A DNA stretch of 64,000 bases, from NCBI GenBank assembly GCA_965205235.1, contig CBDBGD010000001.1:173808-237807 (forward strand), read 5' to 3'. Below the pieces are notes generated by a model that was not told the DNA's origin, made no database searches, and saw only the letters and a list, made by a program, of their open reading frames with translations. Position numbers and translations under genes: made by a program. The stretch's first letter is position 1; each line of letters starts with the position of its first letter. Positions 51,237 through 58,775 of this stretch are shown piece by piece. This DNA comes from CBDBGD01 sp965205235. Its GTDB lineage: Bacteria > Chloroflexota > Dehalococcoidia > Lucifugimonadales > UBA1127.

Positions 51237-52030
51237 GGTTCGGCGACCTCACATACGAGGAGATACGCGACCACGCCGGCAAGGGCTGCCTCGCCGTCGT
51301 CCCCACGGGTTGCACCGAGCAGCAGGCGCTCCACCTCCCCGTCGACTTCGACACCTGGTTCGTCGAGCATCTGTGCAACGCCGCGTCCGACAGGGCCGCC
51401 CGTGACCACGGCGTCTCCTCCCTCGTGCTGCCGGCCATCCCCTTCGGCCCCACGCCGGAGCATCGAAGCTACGGCGCCGGCTACGTCGACGTCCCCGCCG
51501 GCGTCCACGCTGGGTTGGTCTCCGCCGTCCTGACCTCCCTCGCCGAGCAGGGCTTTCGGCGCATCGTCGTGTGGCGCGGCTGCGGCGGCCACGACCTCCG
51601 GGAAGCGGTCGAGCGGTTCAACGAGGCGTCCGACGGTCGCTCCACTGCGTTCCTCCCCCCGCACCCCTACGACGACATCTGGCGTCGCATTGGCGACCCG
51701 TCCGTACCCGGCGGCCACGCCGACAGCTTTGCAACGTCCATCGCCCTCCACCTCCGCCCCGACGCCGTCCGCACGGACCGCATCGTCGACCCTCAGCACC
51801 GACCCGTCGACTGGCGCGACCCGAATCTCGACTTCGCCGACTACTCGCACACCGGGGCCATCGGCAACCCCACCCACGCCAGCGCAGAGCTTGGCGCAAA
51901 GCTCTGGCCGGCCGTCGTCGACGCCGTCGCCGCAACGCTCGCCTCCATCGCACACGGGCACACGCAGACCGCGGTCGCCCAGGACCGCCTCCACTTCCTC
52001 TCGCACTCCCACGACCCCTCCACGCGTTGA
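51233..52030 (+). CDS. Creatininase-family amidohydrolase
   Basis: A 265-residue protein in one clean frame. TGCTEQQALHLPVDFDTWFVE corresponds to the creatininase-family metal motif (GSxEQHGPHLP), here with Gln-Ala in place of His-Gly. PAIPFGPTPEHRSY, GHADSFATSIAL and the C-terminal NPTHASAELGAKLW follow the family order. Relatives include creatininase and the riboflavin/F420-type formamide hydrolases; the substrate is not clear. The TTG at 51233 overlaps the coaBC stop (TTGA), so coupling to coaBC is likely. Confidence 0.78.
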   Translation: MRFGDLTYEEIRDHAGKGCLAVVPTGCTEQQALHLPVDFDTWFVEHLCNAASDRAARDHGVSSLVLPAIPFGPTPEHRSYGAGYVDVPAGVHAGLVSAVLTSLAEQGFRRIVVWRGCGGHDLREAVERFNEASDGRSTAFLPPHPYDDIWRRIGDPSVPGGHADSFATSIALHLRPDAVRTDRIVDPQHRPVDWRDPNLDFADYSHTGAIGNPTHASAELGAKLWPAVVDAVAATLASIAHGHTQTAVAQDRLHFLSHSHDPSTR

Positions 52031-52067
52031 CGAAATCCGCAACTGTTCCTAAGATACGAGTACGCTT

Positions 52068-54737
52068 ATGAGCACCACCACCGCCAGGCCTCAGGGCCTC
52101 CCCCCAGCCTACGACCCCAGCGCCGTGGAGCAGCCGCGCTACCGGCAGTGGCTCGACGGCGGCTACTTCGCCCCCAACCCGGACGCGACCGGGCCGCCCT
52201 TCGTCATCATCCAGCCCCCTCCCAACGTCACCGGCGAGCTTCACCTCGGCCACGCCCAGCGCGCCGCCGTTGAGGACGCCCTCACCCGCTGGCGGCGCAT
52301 GAGCGGCGATGCGGCCCTCTGGCTCCCCGGCGTCGACCACGCCGGCATCGCCACCCAGGTCGTCGTCGAGCGCGAGCTGGCCGAGGAGGGCCTCACCCGC
52401 CACGACCTAGGCCGGGAGAAGTTCGTCGAGCGCATGTGGGACTGGGTGGAGCGCTACCGCGGCCGCATCCAGACCCAGCACTACCGCCTCGGCGTCTCCT
52501 GCGACTGGTCCCGCGAGTGCTTCACCCTCGACCCCGGGCCTAGCAGGGCCGTGCGTCACACCTTCGTCAACCTCTACCGCAAGGGCCTCATCTACCGCGG
52601 CGAGCGCATCATCAACTGGTGTCCTCGTTGCGCCACCGCCCTCTCCGACCTGGAGGTCGAGTATCGGGACGTCCAGGGTCAGCTCTATTATGTCCACTAC
52701 CCCGCCGTCGATGGCGGCGAGGGCATCACCGTGGCCACCACACGCCCCGAGACGATGATGGGCGACACCGGCGTGGCCGTGCACCCTGACGACCCTCGTT
52801 ACCGCCACCTCCACGGCAAGCAGGTGCTCCTCCCCGTCCTCAACAAACCCATCCCTGTCGTCGGCGACGCCGCGGTCGACCCCGAGTTCGGCACTGGCGC
52901 GCTCAAGGTCACGCCCGGCCACGCCCCCGCCGACTTCGACATCGGCCAGCGCCACGGCCTGCCCGTCGTCACGGCCATCGCCCTCGACGGCACAATGACC
53001 GCCGAGGCGGGCCCCTACGAGGGCATGGAGCGTTTCGCCTGCCGTGAAGCCGTCGTCGAGCAGCTTCAGGCGGAGGGCCTGCTGCAGAAGGTCGAGGAGA
53101 ACCGCCACGCCGTCGGCCACTGCCAGCGGTGCAGGCAGGTTGTGGAGCCGCTGGTCAGCAAGCAGTGGTTCATGAGCATGGAGCCGCTGGCCCGCCCCGC
53201 GCTCGAGGCCGTCCGAAGCGGCGCCGTCCGCCTCGTCCCCGAGCGGTTTGTCCGCGTCTACGAGAACTGGATGGACAACATTCGCGACTGGTGCCTCAGC
53301 CGACAGCTCTGGTGGGGCCACCGCATCCCCGTCTGGTACTGCGGCCGGTGCGACGCCACCATCGTCGAGTACGAGGACGTCGACCGCTGCCCCTCGTGCG
53401 GCAGCGCGGACCTCGCGCAGGACCCGGACGTCCTCGACACCTGGTTCAGCTCCGGCCTGTGGCCGCACTCCACCCTCGGCTGGCCCGACCAGACCGATGA
53501 CCTGCGCACCTTCTACCCTGGCAGCGTCATGGAGACCGGCCACGACATCCTCTTCTTCTGGGTCGCCCGCATGATCATGCTCGGCCTGGAAAACACCGGC
53601 CAGGCCCCCTTCCACACCGTCTACCTCAGCGGCCTCATCCGCGACCCTGAGGGCGTGAAGATGAGCAAGACCCGCGGCAACGTCATTGACCCCATCGAGG
53701 CCATCGACACCTACGGCGCCGACGCCCTGCGCTTCGCCGTCACCGCCGGCAACTCCCCCGGCAACGACGCCCGCGTCGGCCCCGACAAGCTCGAAGCGGC
53801 CCGCAACTTCGCCAACAAGATCTGGAACGCCACGCGCTTTGTCCTCCGCAGCATGGAGGCCGCGCCCGCGACGCTCGACTACGACGACGTCCACCCCAGC
53901 CACCTGGAAGACCGCTGGCTCCTCAGCCGACTCTCCCGGCTCACCGGGCGGGTCAGCCGCGCCCTGGAGGACTACCAGCTCGGCGAGGCCGAGCAGGCCG
54001 TCCACGACTTCCTCTGGAACGACTTCTGCGACTGGTACATCGAGGCCAGCAAGGTGCGCCTCCAGGCCGGAGACGCATCGCCGGTCCCCGTCCTGGCCAA
54101 CGTGCTGGAGACCACGCTGCGCCTGCTCCACCCCTTCATGCCCTTCATCACGGAGGAGCTCTGGCAGCACCTGCGGGAGCGCCTCCCCGGCCGCGACAGC
54201 GCTCCCCCCTCCATCATGGTCGCCCCCTACCCGGAGGAGGCGCCGCACCTCCTCGACGATGAAGCCGAGGCCGCGTTCAACATCGTCGTGGGCATCATCC
54301 GCGCCGTCCGCTACGCCCGCGCCGAGTTCCGCATCCAGCCGACGCAGCGCCTCGACGTGCTCCTCGCGCCCCGCGGCCTCCGCTCCGTCATCGACGCGGA
54401 GGCCACCACCATCCGCGCCCTCGCACGCGTCGACCTCCAGGTCCTCGACGACGAAGCCGCGCTTCCCCTCGACGGCGCCCTCAGCGTCGTGGTCGGCGAG
54501 GCCACCCTCTCCATCCCCCTCGGCGGCGTCGTCGACATGGCCGCCGAGCGTCAGCGACTCGAGAAGGAGCAGCGCGAGACCGAGACGGCCCTGTCGAAGC
54601 TCGAAGCGCGCCTCGCCGACGCCACCTTCCGCCAGCGCGCCCCGGAGGACGTCGTAGAGCGCGAGGAGGCCCGCCGCACAAACCTCCGAGAGCGCACCGC
54701 CCGCATCCGGGACCTCCTCTCCCGCCTCCCGGCCTGA
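52068..54737 (+). CDS. valS: Valyl-tRNA synthetase
   Basis: An 889-residue class I synthetase. The N-terminus has NVTGELHLGHAQR (HIGH motif), the editing domain includes TTRPETMMGDTGVAVHP, and GVKMSKTRGNVIDP holds the KMSKS loop. The connective domain carries a zinc-ribbon-like CGRCDATIVEYEDVDRCPSC. The C-terminal 70 residues form the ValRS coiled coil (RQRLEKEQRETETALSKLEARL). It charges tRNA-Val. Length is normal and no frame change is needed, in contrast to the genes just upstream. Confidence 0.96.
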   Translation: MSTTTARPQGLPPAYDPSAVEQPRYRQWLDGGYFAPNPDATGPPFVIIQPPPNVTGELHLGHAQRAAVEDALTRWRRMSGDAALWLPGVDHAGIATQVVVERELAEEGLTRHDLGREKFVERMWDWVERYRGRIQTQHYRLGVSCDWSRECFTLDPGPSRAVRHTFVNLYRKGLIYRGERIINWCPRCATALSDLEVEYRDVQGQLYYVHYPAVDGGEGITVATTRPETMMGDTGVAVHPDDPRYRHLHGKQVLLPVLNKPIPVVGDAAVDPEFGTGALKVTPGHAPADFDIGQRHGLPVVTAIALDGTMTAEAGPYEGMERFACREAVVEQLQAEGLLQKVEENRHAVGHCQRCRQVVEPLVSKQWFMSMEPLARPALEAVRSGAVRLVPERFVRVYENWMDNIRDWCLSRQLWWGHRIPVWYCGRCDATIVEYEDVDRCPSCGSADLAQDPDVLDTWFSSGLWPHSTLGWPDQTDDLRTFYPGSVMETGHDILFFWVARMIMLGLENTGQAPFHTVYLSGLIRDPEGVKMSKTRGNVIDPIEAIDTYGADALRFAVTAGNSPGNDARVGPDKLEAARNFANKIWNATRFVLRSMEAAPATLDYDDVHPSHLEDRWLLSRLSRLTGRVSRALEDYQLGEAEQAVHDFLWNDFCDWYIEASKVRLQAGDASPVPVLANVLETTLRLLHPFMPFITEELWQHLRERLPGRDSAPPSIMVAPYPEEAPHLLDDEAEAAFNIVVGIIRAVRYARAEFRIQPTQRLDVLLAPRGLRSVIDAEATTIRALARVDLQVLDDEAALPLDGALSVVVGEATLSIPLGGVVDMAAERQRLEKEQRETETALSKLEARLADATFRQRAPEDVVEREEARRTNLRERTARIRDLLSRLPA

Positions 54738-55397
54738 CCCCACCAACGGCCCCCTCCCCCGCTGAGCGAGGGTCCGCGACGACGATTCGAGTCGATTCGT
54801 TTCGTTCCGCGCGTTTTTTCCCGGCCGTCCCGTGCCTGGGGCGACGCGGCGGAGCACCGAAATAGCTTTGAGGTTGAATCGCGGTTGTTCCGCGTCGGAG
54901 TGGGGTGCAGCTTGGACTCGTTCTTTCGTCCGACCGTCGGAGATGGGGTCGCAGGTTGGGGGTTGTTTCGCGACGCGGGGTTGGAGCCGCGGGGTGCAGC
55001 TAGGAAACGAACGCCGCGCGAAACAACCGCGGAACAACCTCCAGATAGGAAACAGGGGTCGGGCGAAGGGGGCGCGGAACAACCCCCAGGCAGGGGGAAT
55101 GGGGGCGCGAGGGGTCAGCGGTTCGACAGGCTCACCACGAACGGGGATCGCGGGCGCGAGGGCAACCACAAGGGTTGCCCCTACGAGGGTGAGCGGGGCC
55201 GTGGTCGGGCGCGTGCGGTCGGTGGACATGGGGGTAGGGTATGGGATGGAGGGGTGCGGGGATAGGTGCGAATGGCACCAGGGGCCAGGGGCGATGCCAC
55301 GAGTAGGGGCGGTTCGCGAACCGCCCCTACCGACGCACAGCGCCGGGTGAGGGCGCGCCGCCCCCTATGATTCCCACTTCCCGTCTAGTCAGGGATA
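54738..55397. other. Repeat-rich intergenic region without credible gene
   Basis: About 660 bp of G-rich, low-complexity DNA. It holds a degraded copy of the CCCTCTCCC hairpin family (near 54752), a partial tandem duplication with CGCGGAACAACC repeated around 55030 and 55074, a GGTTCGACAGGCTCACC repeat (55120-55145), a GGGCAACC/GGGTTGCCCC element (near 55165), and the palindrome at 55303. Open frames here lack start signals, protein-like composition and family motifs. Confidence 0.7.
55303..55330. repeat. 28-bp perfect palindrome
   Basis: GTAGGGGCGGTTCG followed immediately by its reverse complement. Same family as 49056-49086 and the GGGTTGCCCCTACG element near 55170; resembles REP-type palindromes scattered in environmental bacterial genomes. 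Confidence 0.8.
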
Positions 55398-55443
55398 TTG
55401 CACCCATTTCTGTGTATGCCCTATAGTTCCAGTACCAGGAACT
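55398..55443 (+). promoter_or_regulatory. vapBC promoter with overlapping operator
   Basis: TTGCAC (55398-55403), an 18-bp spacer and TATAGT (55422-55427). An inverted repeat AGTTCC-agtacca-GGAACT (55425-55443) overlaps the -10 and transcription start, the usual place for antitoxin autoregulation. Confidence 0.65.
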
Positions 55444-55461
55444 GTCCCACAAGGAGCAATC

Positions 55462-55764
55462 ATGGAAGTCAAGAAGAAGCGACTCACCTTGGACTTGGAG
55501 CCGGCCTTTCAGCGTAGGCTCAAGGTCATTGCTGCCATCAAAGGAGTGACCATGCGCCACTACTGCTATACAGCCATAGATAGGGAGTTGGCGAACGACG
55601 AACGACAGGGCTTCACGAGCCCTGTCTCCAGTGCCTCAGACGCCGAGCGGTTCGAGGCGCTCCAGAAGAAATACTTCGGCGATCGAGTGCTCCCCGGTAG
55701 CGGCGCCGACTTCATCCGCGAAGCGCGGGAGGCCAGGGACGCCCGACTGGACGGGCAGGGGTGA
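55462..55764 (+). CDS. VapB-like antitoxin
   Basis: A 100-residue protein. The N-terminal 45 residues (KKKRLTLDLEPAFQRRLKVIAA) look like a ribbon-helix-helix DNA-binding domain, while the C-terminal half is charged and helical (ADFIREAREARDARL), suited to wrapping the toxin. AAGGAG lies 6 nt before the ATG. It overlaps the PIN-domain gene by 4 bp. GC content is lower than in the neighbours, which hints at acquisition as a module. Confidence 0.75.
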   Translation: MEVKKKRLTLDLEPAFQRRLKVIAAIKGVTMRHYCYTAIDRELANDERQGFTSPVSSASDAERFEALQKKYFGDRVLPGSGADFIREAREARDARLDGQG

Positions 55765-56219
55765 GCGGCTTCGTCGTAGTGGACGCCAGCCTAGCCTTCA
55801 AGTGGCTGGTGCGGGAGGAATACACCGACAAGGCTTTGGCGATGCTCCGAGAATGGCAGGCTGATGATGTTACGCCGGCTGCTCCTCACCTTCTGCCGTT
55901 TGAGGTAGCGAACGCGCTCCACAAGAGAGTAACCCGAGGCGAGCTGAGTGTAGAGGGAGCGGTTGACCTCATCGGAAACCTGCTGACCTCACAAGTCGAG
56001 TTGCATCAGCCCCGGAATCTCCACGGAAGGGCGCTTGAGTTGGCAAGTCGATTCGGTCAGTCCGCCGCCTACGACGCCCATTACCTTGCGCTTGCTGAGA
56101 GTCTTGGCTGCGAGCTGTGGACGGCGGACGAGAAGTTCTTCCGCGCTGTGGGCCCCGTTGTCGAAGGCGTGCAATGGATAGGGGAGTTCGTGGCAAGGGA
56201 CCGCCGTAGCGGTAGATGA
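55761..56219 (+). CDS. VapC-type PIN-domain toxin
   Basis: A 152-residue PIN-domain ribonuclease. The catalytic acidic residues are visible: Asp8 in FVVVDASLAFKWL, Glu in LLPFEVANAL, Asp in AAYDAHYLALAE and Asp in LWTADEKFF. VapC toxins cut tRNA or rRNA. GTG 55761 overlaps the antitoxin stop (GTGA). The order antitoxin-toxin and the overlap are standard for VapBC. Confidence 0.88.
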   Translation: MSGFVVVDASLAFKWLVREEYTDKALAMLREWQADDVTPAAPHLLPFEVANALHKRVTRGELSVEGAVDLIGNLLTSQVELHQPRNLHGRALELASRFGQSAAYDAHYLALAESLGCELWTADEKFFRAVGPVVEGVQWIGEFVARDRRSGR

Positions 56220-56238
56220 CCAGCGCGATGAAGTAACC

Positions 56239-56787
56239 CTACTGGCTGTTGAAGTCGATCGCAATCCGCATCCCGTCCTCCAGCACCACCCCCAGCGGGT
56301 CCTCGCCGGCGCAGTCCGGGATGTGCTCCGCCGGCGAGCAGTACGCCTGCCCGTCCACCGACATGTTGTCCACGTCCTTCTCCCAGAACGGGCCCTCCGG
56401 CCCCCACACGGCGAAGAAGTCGCCCAGCGTGAACGTCCGCTCCTCCGGGTACTCCACGCTCACCACGAAGTTCGTGTGCGTGTGCAGCGGCCGTATGCAG
56501 TCCGCCGTGATCCCGATGCCCGACGGCAGCACCTGCGGCGACCGGTCCATGACGACGAACAGCTCCACCTGCAGGCTCATGGCCGCGTTGTCGTGGTCGA
56601 CGCACTGGCTGAGCTCCGCCGCAGCCTCGCTTCCCGAGCTTGCCGTGGTGCTGGTCGTCGCCGCGCTCGTGCTCCCCGGCGCCGTGTCCCCCGGCCCCGT
56701 GCCCGCCGACTCGTCGTCGCCGCACGAAACGGCAAGCAGAAGCAGCATCACCGCCGAAAGAAGCAAGCCAAGCCGGGACCGGGACAT
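56239..56787 (-). CDS. Predicted lipoprotein
   Basis: A 182-residue secreted protein. The signal peptide MSRSRLGLLLSAVMLLLLAVSC ends in an LAVSC lipobox, so the Cys should be lipidated. A Thr/Ser-rich linker (residues 28-55) is followed by a compact domain with four further Cys residues and stretches such as HTHTNFVVSVEYPEE and DFFAVWGPEGPFWEKD. I do not recognise the domain. GGAGGGAGG lies just before ATG 56787, which discards the much longer upstream frame. It is 38 bp after the unknown gene at 56826 on the same strand. Confidence 0.75.
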   Translation of the reverse strand: MSRSRLGLLLSAVMLLLLAVSCGDDESAGTGPGDTAPGSTSAATTSTTASSGSEAAAELSQCVDHDNAAMSLQVELFVVMDRSPQVLPSGIGITADCIRPLHTHTNFVVSVEYPEERTFTLGDFFAVWGPEGPFWEKDVDNMSVDGQAYCSPAEHIPDCAGEDPLGVVLEDGMRIAIDFNSQ

Positions 56788-56825
56788 AGTCCTCCCTCCG
56801 TTGTCACGCACGCCGGAAGCGTCTC

Positions 56826-57566
56826 CTATCGCAGCGCCGCGGCCGGTGCGTCGCCCGTCTGGTGCAGCCATTCCAGCCCCTTCCGAGTGTCGCTGGCCAC
56901 CCGCTCCTTCTCGCACTGCGACAGCCGCAGCTTGAACAGCCAGTAGGTGAACGCGCTGCCCTCGTCGGAGGGTGTTGTCTCCTCCTCGGAGTCCTGGAAT
57001 CGCGCCAGCAGCGCGCTTTTCGGCTCGTTGTAGATCTTCTTGAACGCCTGCTCCGCCACCGGGCCGCGGGGCGAGAGCCCTCGGCTCACCCGCTCCTTGC
57101 GGACCTCGCCCTCCACCGCCTTCTGCAGCGCGTGCTCCACCACCACGCCGTACCAGTAGTTGAGGAATGCTCGGTGCTTCTCCGCGCCCAGCAGTCTCCG
57201 GACGTCGTGATTCGACAGGTCCGGCGGGAAGAAGCCTTTGAGCAGCCGCTCCCGCTGCGACGCCGGTATAGGAGCGTCCACCTCCCGGAGCAGCCGTTGG
57301 CCCAGCAGCGGCCAGTTCAGCGCCTCGCCCTGGATCAGGTAGCGATAGCGCCTGCCCCGGAAGACCTCCTCCGTTGCGGTCCACCGGCCCATCGCCTCCA
57401 GCAGCGCCAGCGGCCAGCTCACCCCCGCCCGCACCGACTCCCGCAGCCCCGCGACTGCCTCCTGGCACGGCCGCGGCAGCGACGTGTCGCCTCTCGCGGA
57501 CGATGCGCCATTCGCACGCGCCTGTCCCTGCGCCTTCGAGCGACGGCGGACCTGCTCACGCGTCAT
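56826..57566 (-). CDS. Conserved unknown protein
   Basis: A 246-residue mostly helical, basic protein starting MTREQVRRRSKAQGQAR. Segments include LNWPLLGQRLLREVDAPIP, FFPPDLSNHDVRRLLGAEKH, LNYWYGVVVEHALQKAVEGE and a C-terminal FTYWLFKLRLSQCEKERVA. No signal peptide, membrane helix or known catalytic motif is visible. It overlaps the helix-hairpin-helix gene by 11 bp, so the two are coupled and may work on nucleic acid together (inference). Confidence 0.7.
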   Translation of the reverse strand: MTREQVRRRSKAQGQARANGASSARGDTSLPRPCQEAVAGLRESVRAGVSWPLALLEAMGRWTATEEVFRGRRYRYLIQGEALNWPLLGQRLLREVDAPIPASQRERLLKGFFPPDLSNHDVRRLLGAEKHRAFLNYWYGVVVEHALQKAVEGEVRKERVSRGLSPRGPVAEQAFKKIYNEPKSALLARFQDSEEETTPSDEGSAFTYWLFKLRLSQCEKERVASDTRKGLEWLHQTGDAPAAALR

Positions 57567-57888
57567 TGCCGACCTGTCCTCCGCTCGACCGGGCTAGGGC
57601 AGCGCCCGCCACCTCGGCCTTTGCCCGTTCGTGGGCCCGCACCTTGCCTGTCGTCACCAGCTCCACGATCTTCCGCGAGATCGCCGGGCCCACGCCCGGA
57701 AGCTGCTGCAGGTCCTCGCCGTTGCGCACCATCTCCGCCACCGGCGACGGAAGCTCTCGGATCTCCTGCGCCGCCCGGCGGTACGACCGGATCTTGAAGA
57801 AGACTTCCTTCTGCTGCTCCAGCAGCGACGCCAAGTCGTCGAAGAGCGCCGCCACCTGCTCGTTGCTGTAGTCTCTCTCCGCGCTCAC
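57556..57888 (-). CDS. Helix-hairpin-helix protein, PolX N-terminal-like
   Basis: A 110-residue protein equal to the N-terminal 8-kDa lyase/HhH domain of family X DNA polymerases, without the polymerase. NEQVAALFDDLASLLEQQ and FFKIRSYRRAAQEIREL match that domain, and LQQLPGVGPAISRKIVEL is the hairpin that contacts the DNA backbone. A role in DNA binding or gap recognition is likely by family. It starts at GTG 57888. It overlaps the downstream unknown gene. Confidence 0.82.
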   Translation of the reverse strand: MSAERDYSNEQVAALFDDLASLLEQQKEVFFKIRSYRRAAQEIRELPSPVAEMVRNGEDLQQLPGVGPAISRKIVELVTTGKVRAHERAKAEVAGAALARSSGGQVGNDA

Positions 57889-57964
57889 TGCTACCGCGCC
57901 AAGTGTAACAATGATGAGCCACCCGCCGGCGGTCGCCGTAGCGTTACTTCAGACAATATACTCA

Positions 57965-58258
57965 TCAATCTTCCTCGGTTCCCGAGTCCCAATCTACCAA
58001 CATCGCCTCGATCCTGTTTACGTCCTCGGTGTTTTCCGGCACCCATCGCTTCACCTGGTAGCGCCCGCAGCGAATACACATCCTCAGCTGGTATGCTCCA
58101 TGGTCGGCAATGGCTGACCGATCGTCACAGGGAGCAACGCCGAGGTCCTCCCAAAACAAGTTGTGCCGGTCGCTTTTGCAGGTGGGGCTGAAGCCGCGTT
58201 CCTCCTGAAGAAAATGCGTTACGTCCGAGGCACAAGTCTCCCAAGGGTAAACTCTCAT
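57965..58258 (-). CDS. Unknown Cys-containing small protein
   Basis: A 97-residue protein starting MRVYPWETCASDVTHFLQEE. It has five Cys, including an MCIRCGRY pair that may be half of a zinc site, and an acidic C-terminus (DWDSGTEED). Its GC content is clearly below that of its neighbours. The ATG overlaps the DinB-like gene stop by 4 bp. I do not recognise the family. Confidence 0.6.
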   Translation of the reverse strand: MRVYPWETCASDVTHFLQEERGFSPTCKSDRHNLFWEDLGVAPCDDRSAIADHGAYQLRMCIRCGRYQVKRWVPENTEDVNRIEAMLVDWDSGTEED

Positions 58259-58710
58259 GCTCTGCTCTCCGACCAGAGCTGCAACGTCAGCTCCAAGTGC
58301 CCCAGGTGCTCCGACAGGTGGCTCGTGGCGTAGAGGAGAAGACCCTGGACCGTCCGCGTGTTCCCCCGAAGGTCTCGCTCATCGATCAGCTGCTCGTCCC
58401 GGAGCGCCTCCAGCGTCGTTGCTGTGTCCCTCTGCGCCTCGTCCAGCAGCCGCACCAGCTCGTCGGCGGTGGCGGCCTGCGCAGCGAACTCAGCGTCCCG
58501 GTCCCGTCCGATGTCGTGGCCCCCGACGACCTGGCGAATGAAGAACCGCTCCAGGCCCCACATGTGGTGGACCAACGCCGCCGCCGAGTTGGTCTCCTCC
58601 AACGTTGGCGTCCAGTTCAGCGCTTCCGCGTCCAGGCCGCGGACGGCTTCCCGCGCCTGCCTGCGAATGATGTCCAGCCGCGCAGCGAACTCGTGGATGA
58701 GCGGGTCCAC
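58255..58710 (-). CDS. DinB-family protein
   Basis: A 151-residue DinB/DUF664-like four-helix protein: LDAEALNWTPTLEETNS, then AALVHHMWGLERFFI with the first His, and LLYATSHLSEHLGHLELTLQL with the C-terminal His pair that completes the metal site. Function unknown beyond a likely metal-dependent transferase fold. It starts at GTG 58710, 65 bp after secA on the same strand. Confidence 0.8.
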   Translation of the reverse strand: MDPLIHEFAARLDIIRRQAREAVRGLDAEALNWTPTLEETNSAAALVHHMWGLERFFIRQVVGGHDIGRDRDAEFAAQAATADELVRLLDEAQRDTATTLEALRDEQLIDERDLRGNTRTVQGLLLYATSHLSEHLGHLELTLQLWSESRA

Positions 58711-58775
58711 GACCTACCTCTTCCCCAACGCGTCGGAGAGCTGCGTGCGGGCCATGGGGCGGACCTCCGCGGAGG

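Noticed and set aside
49166..52030. A 954-codon open frame on the plus strand
   Set aside because: It is stitched from pieces of coaX and coaBC read in and out of frame plus the creatininase-family gene. The high GC keeps stops rare and local frameshifts join the pieces; it is not one protein.
50009..52042. A 677-codon open frame on the minus strand
   Set aside because: It is antisense to coaBC and the creatininase-family gene, with no recognisable domains.
52407..55229. A 940-codon open frame on the minus strand
   Set aside because: It is antisense to valS, low in hydrophobic pattern and has no family motifs; a GC-rich shadow.
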